DNA from: Conexibacter sp. SYSU D00693
Lineage (GTDB): Bacteria; Actinomycetota; Thermoleophilia; Solirubrobacterales; Solirubrobacteraceae
Assembly: GCF_017084525.1 (NCBI RefSeq)
Contig: NZ_CP070950.1
Coordinates: 1,178,001-1,242,000 of the forward strand
Direction: 5' to 3'
Length of the DNA stretch: 64,000 nucleotides
The notes below the pieces were generated by a model that was given only the letters and a program-made list of their open reading frames with translations, was not told where the DNA came from and did no database searches. Shown piece by piece: positions 34,504 through 41,854 of the stretch (positions within the stretch are counted from its first letter, which is position 1; every line of letters starts with the position of its first letter). The translations under genes and the position numbers were made by a program.

Positions 34504-35976
34504 ATGACCTCCTCCCCGCAGAGCCACCCGTCCAAGTGGCCCGCCCTCGCCCTCCTGGCGATGGCGCAGTTCGTGGTGGTCCTCGACGCGTCGATCGTCA
34601 ACGTCGCGCTGCCCTCCATCGGCCAGGACCTCCACTTCAGCCAGGAGAACCTCTCCTGGGTCGTCAACAGCTACACGCTCGTCTTCGGCGGCTTCCTCCT
34701 GCTCGGCGGCCGCCTGGCCGACCTCCTCGGCCGCCGCCGGATGTTCCTCGGCGGCATGCTGCTCTTCGGCCTCGCGTCGCTGGCCGGCGGCCTGGCCGAG
34801 TCCGAGGCCCAGCTCATCGCGGCCCGCGCCGTGCAGGGCCTCGGCGCCGCGATCATCTCCCCCGCCGCCCTGTCCATCGTCACCACGACGTTCGCCGAGG
34901 GCTCCGAGCGCAACACCGCCCTGGGCGTCTGGGGCGCGGTCGCCGGCTCCGGCGGCGCCGCGGGCGTGCTGCTCGGCGGCGTGCTCACCGACGGCCTGGG
35001 CTGGGAGTGGGTGCTCTTCGTGAACGTGCCGATCGCGGCGGTCGTGGCCTTCCTCGCGCCGCGGATGCTCGCCGAGAGCCGCGACGAGACCGAGCACCGC
35101 TCCTTCGACCTCGCGGGCGCCTTCACCGTGACCGCGGGCCTCGCCCTGCTCGTCTACACGCTGGTCGACGCCAACGACGCCGGCTGGGGCTCGTCCCAGA
35201 CGCTCGTCCTCGGCGCGATCTCCGTGGCGCTGCTCGTCGCCTTCGTGGTCGTCGAGCGGGCGCAGGCCCGGCCGCTCGTGCCGTTCACCATCTTCCGCCT
35301 GCGGACGCTGCGCGGCGCGAACGTCGTGGGCCTGCTCGTCGGCGCTGGCCTGTTCTCGATGTTCTTCTTCATCTCGCTCTACCTCCAGCAGGTGCTGGGC
35401 TACGAGCCGCTGAAGGCCGGCCTGGCCTACCTGCCGCTGGCCCTGACGATCATCGTCAGCGCCGGCGTCGCCTCGCAGCTCGTCACGAAGATCGGCTTCA
35501 AGGTCACGCTGATCATCGGCCTGGTCTTCGTCGCTGCCGGCCTCGCCTGGTTCTCGCAGGTCAGCGCCCCGGGCGGCACGTACGTGGGCGACGTCCTGTT
35601 CCCGTCGCTGCTCGCTGCGGCAGGCCTCGGCTTCTCGTTCGTGCCGGTCACGATCGCCGCCGTCACCGGCACGCGCGACGACGAGGCGGGCCTCGCGTCG
35701 GGGCTCATCAACACCTCGCAGCAGGTCGGCGGGGCGCTGGGGCTCGCGATCCTGTCCACGATCGCCACCGCGACGACGGACGACGCGATCGCCGGCGGCG
35801 AGCGCAACCCGGCCGTCGCGCTCACCGAGGGCTTCCAGGACGCGTTCCTCGTGGGAGCCGGCTTCGCCGTCCTCGCCGCGATCCTCGCGTCGGTCCTCAT
35901 CTCCTCCCGCGACGCCCGCGAGCACGCCGAGGCGGCGCGCCGCGGCGACGTGGCGGCGGCCCCGGTCGCCGTCTAG
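34504..35976 (+). CDS. DHA2-family (EmrB/QacA-like) MFS drug transporter, second copy
   Basis: A 490-residue, roughly 14-helix exporter. The DHA2 start motif VVLDASIVNVALPSIGQDL is at about 23-41, motif A GGRLADLLGRRRMFLGG follows, and LINTSQQVGGALGLAIL near residue 405 is typical. It parallels the MFS gene at 13561. The ATG at 34504 lies 24 bases beyond the second operator. The stop codon is followed directly by a strong hairpin. Confidence 0.92.
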   Translation: MTSSPQSHPSKWPALALLAMAQFVVVLDASIVNVALPSIGQDLHFSQENLSWVVNSYTLVFGGFLLLGGRLADLLGRRRMFLGGMLLFGLASLAGGLAESEAQLIAARAVQGLGAAIISPAALSIVTTTFAEGSERNTALGVWGAVAGSGGAAGVLLGGVLTDGLGWEWVLFVNVPIAAVVAFLAPRMLAESRDETEHRSFDLAGAFTVTAGLALLVYTLVDANDAGWGSSQTLVLGAISVALLVAFVVVERAQARPLVPFTIFRLRTLRGANVVGLLVGAGLFSMFFFISLYLQQVLGYEPLKAGLAYLPLALTIIVSAGVASQLVTKIGFKVTLIIGLVFVAAGLAWFSQVSAPGGTYVGDVLFPSLLAAAGLGFSFVPVTIAAVTGTRDDEAGLASGLINTSQQVGGALGLAILSTIATATTDDAIAGGERNPAVALTEGFQDAFLVGAGFAVLAAILASVLISSRDAREHAEAARRGDVAAAPVAV

Positions 35977-35985
35977 GCCTCCGCG

Positions 35986-36040
35986 GCACGCGACCCTGTC
36001 ATCTCCGGTCCGGGAGACCGGGATCGACAGGGTCGCGTGC
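35986..36040. terminator. Long inverted repeat after the DHA2 gene
   Basis: Perfect 15-base arms (35986-36000 and 36026-36040) with a loop that itself can form CCGGTC/GACCGG. Starting ten bases past the stop codon it probably ends that transcript. Its GCGACCCTG/CAGGGTCGC core recurs at the borders of the hairpins in the 106-base repeats downstream. Confidence 0.65.
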
Positions 36041-36110
36041 GGGCGGGGGCGCCGCGCGCCGGCGATCCGTCCGGATCGTGCGCCGGGTGTGGTGCGCTCG
36101 CTGTGGGCAC

Positions 36111-36216
36111 CGAGGGAGGGAGGGCGCCGGCCGGCAGGCCCCGCGCGGGTCGTGCGCACCCGACCGACCGCGATCCTGGAGTTGACCGCCACATGGGCGG
36201 TCAACTCCAGGGTCGC
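36111..36216. repeat. 106-base direct repeat, copy 1
   Basis: Matches 36388-36493 at 105 of 106 positions (only 36117/36394 differ). The second half is a 21-base-arm hairpin (GCGATCCTGG... against ...CCAGGGTCGC) with loop ACATG. No protein-coding character. It lies in a 708-base gene-free stretch. Confidence 0.9.
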
Positions 36217-36387
36217 GAACGCCGACCCGCCGGATCGCCCGTGGAGGGCGCGAACGCCAAGCGCTCCCCCTCCTCAGTGCCGAACAGGGCCCGCGTGAGC
36301 CCGCCGCCCGGGCCCGAGCGGAACGCAGGCCGGCAGGCGCCCCGCGCGATCGGTGCCGGCGCACGAGGCGTCCGCCGGTGTCTGCAT
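36217..36387. other. Spacer between the two direct repeats
   Basis: No convincing gene; short open frames here are low-complexity. It contains GCACGAGGCGTC at 36361-36372, which equals 12 bases of the right arm of the palindrome at 10591-10635 and may be the remnant of a third element. Confidence 0.4.
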
Positions 36388-36493
36388 CGAGGGTGGGAGG
36401 GCGCCGGCCGGCAGGCCCCGCGCGGGTCGTGCGCACCCGACCGACCGCGATCCTGGAGTTGACCGCCACATGGGCGGTCAACTCCAGGGTCGC
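36388..36493. repeat. 106-base direct repeat, copy 2
   Basis: Second copy of the repeat at 36111-36216, same orientation, offset 277 bases, with the same 21-base-arm hairpin at its end. Confidence 0.9.
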
Positions 36494-36520
36494 TCATCCG
36501 AGGGCCGATGAGCCCGGCCG

Positions 36521-36561
36521 GATGACGCCTGGAGCATGCACCTCATGCTCGAGGCGTCATC
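36521..36561. repeat. 18-bp-arm palindromic element, copy 2
   Basis: Arms 36521-36538 and 36544-36561 with a five-base loop CACCT and one internal mismatch. Outer GATGACGCCT/AGGCGTCATC and inner GCATG/CATGC correspond to the element at 10591-10635 with paired substitutions in both arms. Confidence 0.75.
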
Positions 36562-36562
36562 G

Positions 36563-36590
36563 GCGCCCAGCGCCCAGCGCCCAGCGCCCC
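36563..36590. repeat. Tandem 7-base repeat GCGCCCA
   Basis: Three exact GCGCCCA units and a fourth with one change, directly behind the palindromic element. Confidence 0.8.
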
Positions 36591-36628
36591 GCGCGCGCCA
36601 GCGCGGCCCCCACCCCACCCAGGACGAC

Positions 36629-36656
36629 GAACGCCCCGGCCGGAGCCGGGGCGTTC
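36629..36656 (-). terminator. Terminator of the transhydrogenase operon
   Basis: Perfect 12-base arms GAACGCCCCGGC/GCCGGGGCGTTC with a four-base loop, 29 bases past the pntB stop on the minus strand, followed by a short pyrimidine-rich run. Confidence 0.8.
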
Positions 36657-36684
36657 GCACCCACAGCGGCGAGACCCGCGCGGG

Positions 36685-38109
36685 CTAGAGGACCTTCAGC
36701 TCCTCCGTCACCGACTCGATCGAGCCCTTCGCGTCGCCGAAGAGCATCGACGTCTTCGGGTTGAAGAACAGCGGGTTCTCGATGCCGGCGTAGCCCGAGT
36801 TCATCGATCGCTTGAGGACGATGACCGACTGGGACTCGTCGACGTTGAGGATCGGCATGCCGTAGATCGGGGAGTCCGGCTTGGTCCGCGCGTCCGGGTT
36901 GGTCACGTCGTTGGCGCCGATGACCAGGGAGACGTCCGTGCGGTTGAACTCGCCGTTGATGTCGTCCATCTCCTTGAGCTGGTCGTAGGGCACGTCGGCC
37001 TCCGCCAGCAGGACGTTCATGTGACCGGGCATGCGGCCCGCGACCGGGTGGATCGCGTACTTGACGGTCACGCCCTTGGACTCCAGGAGCTTGGCCATCT
37101 CGCGGACGGCGTGCTGCGCCTGGGAGACCGCCATGCCGTAGCCGGGGACGACGACGACCTGGTTGGCGTAGGCCATCTGGATCGCCACGTCGGCGGCGCT
37201 GGTCGAGCGCACGGTGCCCTGCTCGCCGTCGCCGCCGCCCGCCGGGGCCACGGAGTCGCCGCCGAAGCCGCCCACGATCACCGAGGTGATCGTGCGGTTC
37301 ATGGCGACCGCCATCTGCTGGGTCAGGATCGTGCCGGAGGCGCCGACGATCATGCCGGCGACGATCAGCGCCTGGTTGTCCAGCGAGACGCCCGCCGCGG
37401 CGGCCGCGAGGCCGGTGAACGCGTTGAGCAGCGAGATGACGACCGGCATGTCCGCGCCGCCGATCGGGAGCACGAGCAGCAGGCCGAAGACGGCCGAGAG
37501 GACCAGCAGGCCGACGATGACGATCTCGCTCTGGGGGTCGGCGACGATCGCCACGCCACAGGCCAGCGTCCCGGCGGCGACGAGCGCCTGGACGGGCAGC
37601 TGCAGCGGGCCGAGGGAGATCGAGCCGCCGCTGATGAGGCCCTGGAGCTTGCCGAACGCGATGTTCGAGCCCCAGAAGGAGACCGAGCCGACGATCGCCG
37701 AGAAGACGCTGAAGATCGCGATGTACGTCGCGACCCCGTCGAAGCCGCCGGTCTGGCGGAACTCCGCCCAGGAGATGAGCGCGACCGCGCCGCCGCCGAC
37801 GCCGTTGAACAGCGCCACCATCTGCGGCATCGCGGTCATCTTCACCCGCTGCGCGGCGGGCACGCCGATCGCGGTGCCGAGCACCATGCCGACGATGATC
37901 AGGACGGGGTTGTTGAAGTCCTCGACCAGCAGCGTCGTGACGACGGCGATGACCATGCCGACCGCGGCGATCCGGTTGCCGCGCACGGCGGTCTTCGGGC
38001 CGGTCAGGCCCGACAGGCCGTAGATGAACAGGCCGAAGCTCAGGATGTAGAGGCAGGCCTTGAAGTCGACGTCCGTGAGCACGGACGCCAGCGGGGTGGT
38101 CAGCTGCAT
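36685..38109 (-). CDS. pntB: NAD(P) transhydrogenase subunit beta
   Basis: A 474-residue membrane protein: about nine helices (domain II) to roughly residue 260, then the soluble NADP(H)-binding domain III with VVVPGYGMAVSQAQHAV and IHPVAGRMPGHMNVLLAEADVPYD. With the alpha subunits it couples hydride transfer from NADH to NADP+ with proton entry across the membrane, supplying NADPH. It is last in a three-gene operon with single-base stop/start overlaps (TGATG) and is followed by a strong terminator. Confidence 0.96.
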   Translation of the reverse strand: MQLTTPLASVLTDVDFKACLYILSFGLFIYGLSGLTGPKTAVRGNRIAAVGMVIAVVTTLLVEDFNNPVLIIVGMVLGTAIGVPAAQRVKMTAMPQMVALFNGVGGGAVALISWAEFRQTGGFDGVATYIAIFSVFSAIVGSVSFWGSNIAFGKLQGLISGGSISLGPLQLPVQALVAAGTLACGVAIVADPQSEIVIVGLLVLSAVFGLLLVLPIGGADMPVVISLLNAFTGLAAAAAGVSLDNQALIVAGMIVGASGTILTQQMAVAMNRTITSVIVGGFGGDSVAPAGGGDGEQGTVRSTSAADVAIQMAYANQVVVVPGYGMAVSQAQHAVREMAKLLESKGVTVKYAIHPVAGRMPGHMNVLLAEADVPYDQLKEMDDINGEFNRTDVSLVIGANDVTNPDARTKPDSPIYGMPILNVDESQSVIVLKRSMNSGYAGIENPLFFNPKTSMLFGDAKGSIESVTEELKVL

Positions 38110-38474
38110 CAGGCGTCGCCCTCCGCGTCGCCCTTGGGCGTCGGCTTGGTCTTGAACATCTCGAGCATGCGATCGGTGACGACGAAGCCGCCGATCACGT
38201 TGATGACGCCGAAGAGCAGGGCGATGAAGAGGATCACCGTCGTGCCCGTGCCGAGGTCCTCGCCCTCGGCCAGCAGGAGCAGGCCGCCGAGCACGACGAT
38301 CCCGTGGATCGCGTTGGTGCCGGACATCAGCGGCGTGTGCAGGGTGTTCGGGACCTTGGAGATCACCGCGTAGCCGACGAAGCCCGCCAGCACGAGGATC
38401 GCCAGGTTCGTGACGAGGTTGCTCGTCTCGCTCGTGCCGGCCGCGGCCAGCACTCCGGTCAGCAGGTCGGGCAT
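38109..38474 (-). CDS. pntAB: NAD(P) transhydrogenase subunit alpha, membrane part (alpha-2)
   Basis: A 121-residue protein with three to four helices, including SKVPNTLHTPLMSGTNAIHGI, the signature of the alpha-2 segment of split transhydrogenases. It provides part of the proton channel (domain II). Coupled on both sides by 1-base overlaps. The split of alpha into two genes is usual outside enterobacteria. Confidence 0.95.
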   Translation of the reverse strand: MPDLLTGVLAAAGTSETSNLVTNLAILVLAGFVGYAVISKVPNTLHTPLMSGTNAIHGIVVLGGLLLLAEGEDLGTGTTVILFIALLFGVINVIGGFVVTDRMLEMFKTKPTPKGDAEGDA

Positions 38475-39592
38475 CAGGCTGCGGCCTCCACGGTCTTCTT
38501 GGCGCCTTCGTGGACGATCTGGCCGCCCTTGGTCACGAGCGCGCCCTTGTGCACCTCGTCCTCCTCGTCGAGCTTGAGGCCGCCGTCCTCGTCGGTGAGG
38601 GTGTCCAGCAGCGCCTGGATGTTGCGGGCGTAGAGCTGGCTGGCGTGCTCGGGCATCGTCGCCGGCAGGTTGAGGTGGCTGACGATCGTCACGTCGTGCT
38701 CGACGACGACCTCACCGGGCTTGGTGAGCTCGCAGTTGCCGCCGGTCTCGCCCGCCATGTCGACGACGACCGAGCCGGGCTTCATGCCCTCGACGGCCTC
38801 GGCCGTCACGAGCTTCGGCGCCGGGCGGCCCGGGACGAGCGCCGTCGTGATGACGACGTCGAAGGTCTTGATCGCGTCGGTGAGCGCCTGCTGCTGCTGG
38901 GCGCGCTCCTCGGCGGTGAGCTCTCGCGCGTAGCCGCCCTCGCCGGCGGCCTCGATGCCGAGGTCGAGCCAGTCGGCGCCGAGCGACTGCACCTGCTCGG
39001 CCACCTCGGGACGGACGTCGTAGCCGGTGGTCCGGGCACCGAGGCGCCGGGCGGTCGCCAGCGCCTGGAGGCCCGCCACGCCGACGCCGAGCACGAGGAC
39101 CTTGGCCGGCGGGATCGTGCCCGCCGCGGTCATCAGCATCGGGTAGAAGCGCGTCGCGTGCTCCGCGCCGAGCAGCGCGGCCTTGTAGCCGCCGACGTTG
39201 GCCTGGCTGGAGAGCGCGTCCATGGACTGCGCGCGCGAGATGCGCGGGATCGCCTCCATCGCCATGGCCGTCACGCCCGCGTCGCGCAGCGCCCGCACGC
39301 CCTCGGCCTGCGACAGCGGCGCGAGGAAGCCGATGAGCAGCGTCCCCTGGCCCAGGCGGCCGACCTCCTCGGCCGTGGGCGGGGCGACCTTGACGACGAC
39401 GTCGCCGCCCCACGGGTCGCCGGTCGTGGCGCCGGCTTCTTCGAACAGCCGGTCCGGGATGAGCGCCCGCTCCCCCGCCCCGGGTTCCACCGTCACCTCG
39501 TGCCCCTTGGCGACGAGCTTCTTGACGACCTCGGGGACGAGCGCGACGCGCGTCTCCCCGGAGGTGGTCTCCTTCGGTACGCCGATCCGCAT
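38474..39592 (-). CDS. pntAA: NAD(P) transhydrogenase subunit alpha, NAD-binding part (alpha-1)
   Basis: A 372-residue soluble protein (domain I): MRIGVPKETTSGETRVALVP at the N-terminus, the RxQSMDALSSQANVGGYKA loop, the Rossmann motif VLVLGVGVAGLQALATARRLGA and MKPGSVVVDMAGETGGNCE. It binds NAD(H) on the cytoplasmic side. A likely promoter with TATAGG lies 17 bases before the ATG, so the leader is only about ten bases and lacks a ribosome site. Confidence 0.96.
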   Translation of the reverse strand: MRIGVPKETTSGETRVALVPEVVKKLVAKGHEVTVEPGAGERALIPDRLFEEAGATTGDPWGGDVVVKVAPPTAEEVGRLGQGTLLIGFLAPLSQAEGVRALRDAGVTAMAMEAIPRISRAQSMDALSSQANVGGYKAALLGAEHATRFYPMLMTAAGTIPPAKVLVLGVGVAGLQALATARRLGARTTGYDVRPEVAEQVQSLGADWLDLGIEAAGEGGYARELTAEERAQQQQALTDAIKTFDVVITTALVPGRPAPKLVTAEAVEGMKPGSVVVDMAGETGGNCELTKPGEVVVEHDVTIVSHLNLPATMPEHASQLYARNIQALLDTLTDEDGGLKLDEEDEVHKGALVTKGGQIVHEGAKKTVEAAA

Positions 39593-39608
39593 GATGAGGG
39601 TGCGGCAC

Positions 39609-39631
39609 CCTATAGGACACCGACCGGTGTC
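39609..39631 (-). promoter_or_regulatory. pnt promoter with dyad operator
   Basis: On the minus strand TATAGG (39614-39609) serves as -10. Just upstream the dyad GACACCG-N2-CGGTGTC at 39616-39631 fills the -10/-35 spacer, a position where a bound protein would block transcription. The regulator is unknown. Confidence 0.5.
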
Positions 39632-39645
39632 AGGGGTCCCCCGTG

Positions 39646-40530
39646 CTACGGCGCGCCGATCGGGAGCGGGAGCTCCCCCGAGGGGGAGACGGCAAGGGCG
39701 AAGCGTCCGGTCAGCGTGTCCTGCCTGAACGTCTGGGCGGCCGCCTCGATGCCACGCGCGTCGGTGCCCGTGACGACCCACACGGGCTGGGCGCCCTCGA
39801 GCTGGACGCCGGCGACGATGCCGCTGCCCGCCCCCAGCCGCCGGACGGACCTTCCCGTGTGGTCCAGGGCCGTGATGGTCTTGCCGTCGCGAGCCACCTC
39901 GGCGAAGACGCCGGACTCCCGCGGCCCGTCCTCGAGGGTCCGGGCGGCGAGGTCGCCCCGCAGCGCGTCCCACGGGCCGACGAGCACCCGCAGGGTCTCG
40001 GGCGCCAGCGAGGTCTGCAGCCCGCCGCGCGAGGCCGCGACGTCCTGCTCGACGAGCGCGTCGCGCACCGCCCGGCACGGCACGGCGTCCTGGTCGATGC
40101 ACTCGACGCGGATCGGCAGCCGCTTGCCCTCGATGCCCGTGGTGAACGGCGCCGGGAACTGGCCGACGACGATCGGCGTCGCCGGCGAGCCGGCGGTCCG
40201 CAGGTCCAGCCAGAGGCTGTCGCCGTCGCGGACGTCGTCGTCCAGCCCGGCGACGCGGCCGTTGACGTGCAGCTCGAAGCGCTGGCCGGCCTTGGCGGCC
40301 GCGCCCTCGACGGCGGTGACGCGCCCGCCGTCGATCGTGGCGCCCGCGGCCTCGCGCAGGACGTCACCGGCCTCGACCGTCCCCTTCGGCGCGGCCTCGG
40401 TCTGCACGACGGTCGCGCCGCCCTCGCCGGTGGTGACGAGGACCTGGACGGCGGTCCCCCCGCGCGAGTCGACGCCGCAGCCGGCGAGGGCCAGGGCAGC
40501 GGCGGCGAGGGCGAGGACGGCGGCGCGCAT
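39646..40530 (-). CDS. Lipoprotein with possible DUF4430-like domain
   Basis: A 294-residue protein with a lipoprotein signal peptide ending in LALAGC (Cys at about residue 18). A region around residues 80-110 (AGQRFELHVNGRVAGLDDDVRDGDSLW, shown in part) has the hydrophobic-plus-DGD pattern of DUF4430, a ubiquitin-like fold also found in cobalamin-binding proteins. It is divergent from the B12 adenosyltransferase gene with 38 bases between. A role in corrinoid capture is a suggestion from context only. Confidence 0.65.
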   Translation of the reverse strand: MRAAVLALAAAALALAGCGVDSRGGTAVQVLVTTGEGGATVVQTEAAPKGTVEAGDVLREAAGATIDGGRVTAVEGAAAKAGQRFELHVNGRVAGLDDDVRDGDSLWLDLRTAGSPATPIVVGQFPAPFTTGIEGKRLPIRVECIDQDAVPCRAVRDALVEQDVAASRGGLQTSLAPETLRVLVGPWDALRGDLAARTLEDGPRESGVFAEVARDGKTITALDHTGRSVRRLGAGSGIVAGVQLEGAQPVWVVTGTDARGIEAAAQTFRQDTLTGRFALAVSPSGELPLPIGAP

Positions 40531-40568
40531 CACCGCCAGAGCATGCCGCCTGGGTAGCCTCACGGGCC

Positions 40569-41123
40569 GTGACGGTCAACCTCACCCGGATCTACACGAA
40601 GCTCGGCGACAGCGGCGAGACGCACCTGGGCGACATGAGCCGGGTGCCCAAGACCCACCCGCGCATCGAGGCCTACGGGGACGTCGACGAGCTCAACGCC
40701 CACCTCGGGCTCGCCCTGGTGCAGGCGGGGATGCCGGAGCGCTACCGCCCCTGGCTCTCCCGGGTGCAGAACGACCTCTTCGACCTCGGCGCCGACCTCG
40801 CGGTCCCGCACGGCGGCGACAAGGAGCGCCTGCGCGTGACGCCCGACCAGACGACGTGGCTCGAGGAGCGCTGCGACGAGGTCAACGCGACGCTCAAGCC
40901 ACTGCGCTCGTTCGTCATCCCGGGCGGGTCGCCGGCCGCCGCGCACCTCCACGTCTGCCGGACGGTCTGCCGCCGCGCCGAGCGCAAGGCCATCCTCGTC
41001 GAGGACGGCAACCCGGAGGTCGTCCGCTACCTCAACCGCCTCTCGGACCTCCTCTTCATCCTGTCCCGTGGAGCCACGGAGGGCGACGAGCCGCTGTGGC
41101 AGCCGGGGGCCTCGCAGTCCTGA
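40569..41123 (+). CDS. pduO: ATP:cob(I)alamin adenosyltransferase, PduO type
   Basis: A 184-residue helical enzyme with the PduO signatures: IYTKLGDSGETHLGD (about 7-21), VDELNAHLGLAL, CRTVCRRAERKAI and YLNRLSDLLFILSR. It attaches the adenosyl group to reduced cobalamin, giving coenzyme B12. Start is a GTG at 40569. cobS follows in an overlapping frame, making a small B12 assembly unit. No cobalamin riboswitch fits in the 38-base upstream gap. Confidence 0.94.
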   Translation: MTVNLTRIYTKLGDSGETHLGDMSRVPKTHPRIEAYGDVDELNAHLGLALVQAGMPERYRPWLSRVQNDLFDLGADLAVPHGGDKERLRVTPDQTTWLEERCDEVNATLKPLRSFVIPGGSPAAAHLHVCRTVCRRAERKAILVEDGNPEVVRYLNRLSDLLFILSRGATEGDEPLWQPGASQS

Positions 41124-41854
41124 ACGACCTCCGCGCCGCCCTGGGCTTCCTCACGCGGCTGTCCGTCGGGGCGGCCCGGCTCGAGGGTGGTCTGGGACGG
41201 GCGGCGCTCTGGTTCCCCGTCGTCGGGGCGGTGGTCGGCGGCCTCGCGGCGGGGGTGCGGTGGGTCGGCGACGACGTCCTCGGACTGGCCGCGGGGCCGT
41301 CGACGCTGCTGGCGGTGCTCGCCGCGGTGGTGGTCACCGGCGCGCTGCACGAGGACGGGCTGGCCGACTGCGCCGACGGCTTCGGCGCGCACGTCGACCG
41401 CGCCCGCCGGCTCGAGGTCATGCGCGACCCGCGCGTCGGGACCTTCGGGGCGATCGCGCTCGTGGTGGTGGTGCTGCTGCCGGTCCTCGCCCTCGGCCCG
41501 CTGACGACGGGGGACTTCGCGGTGGCGGTGGTCAGCGCGCACGTGCTTGGGCGGTGGGCGCTGCTGGCCCACGCCCGCGCACTGGGTCCGGCGGAGCCGG
41601 GGTCGTCGGCCGCGCTGCTCACGCCGCCGCTGGCGGTCGCGGTCGCGGGCTCGATCGTGAGCGCGGCGGCGGTCGTCGCGCTGTGCGGCGAGGACGCGGT
41701 CGCCGCCCTCGCGACGGCGCTGGCCGTCGTCGCGCTGTGGTCGGCGGTCACCGGGCGCGTCCTGGGCGGGATGACCGGCGACACGCTGGGCGCCGGCGCG
41801 AAGCTCGTCGAGCTCGGCGTCGCGGTCGCGCTCGGCACCGCGCTGGGCGGCTAG
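41096..41854 (+). CDS. cobS: Adenosylcobinamide-GDP ribazoletransferase CobS
   Basis: A membrane protein of about 250 residues with five to seven helices, LRAALGFLTRLSVG near the N-terminus, the metal-binding HEDGLADCADGFG and GTFGAIALVVVV. It joins ribazole to adenosylcobinamide-GDP in the last steps of B12 assembly. The GTG at 41096 overlaps pduO by 28 bases; a CTG at 41120, in CTGA overlap with the pduO stop and directly before the conserved N-terminus, is an attractive alternative start. Its stop overlaps that of the convergent PAP2 gene. Confidence 0.9.
   Translation: MAAGGLAVLNDLRAALGFLTRLSVGAARLEGGLGRAALWFPVVGAVVGGLAAGVRWVGDDVLGLAAGPSTLLAVLAAVVVTGALHEDGLADCADGFGAHVDRARRLEVMRDPRVGTFGAIALVVVVLLPVLALGPLTTGDFAVAVVSAHVLGRWALLAHARALGPAEPGSSAALLTPPLAVAVAGSIVSAAAVVALCGEDAVAALATALAVVALWSAVTGRVLGGMTGDTLGAGAKLVELGVAVALGTALGG

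Noticed and set aside
36000-36500. Several overlapping open frames in the repeat-rich gap
   Set aside because: They are generated by the duplicated hairpins, have biased composition, no ribosome site and no coherent domain.
39609-39616. CCTATAGG before pntA as a third copy of the Tad promoter
   Set aside because: It lacks the GGGCGAAC block and the start codon is 17 bases rather than six away, so it was treated as an ordinary -10.
40531-40568. Cobalamin riboswitch before pduO
   Set aside because: The gap is only 38 bases; no B12-box sequence is present.
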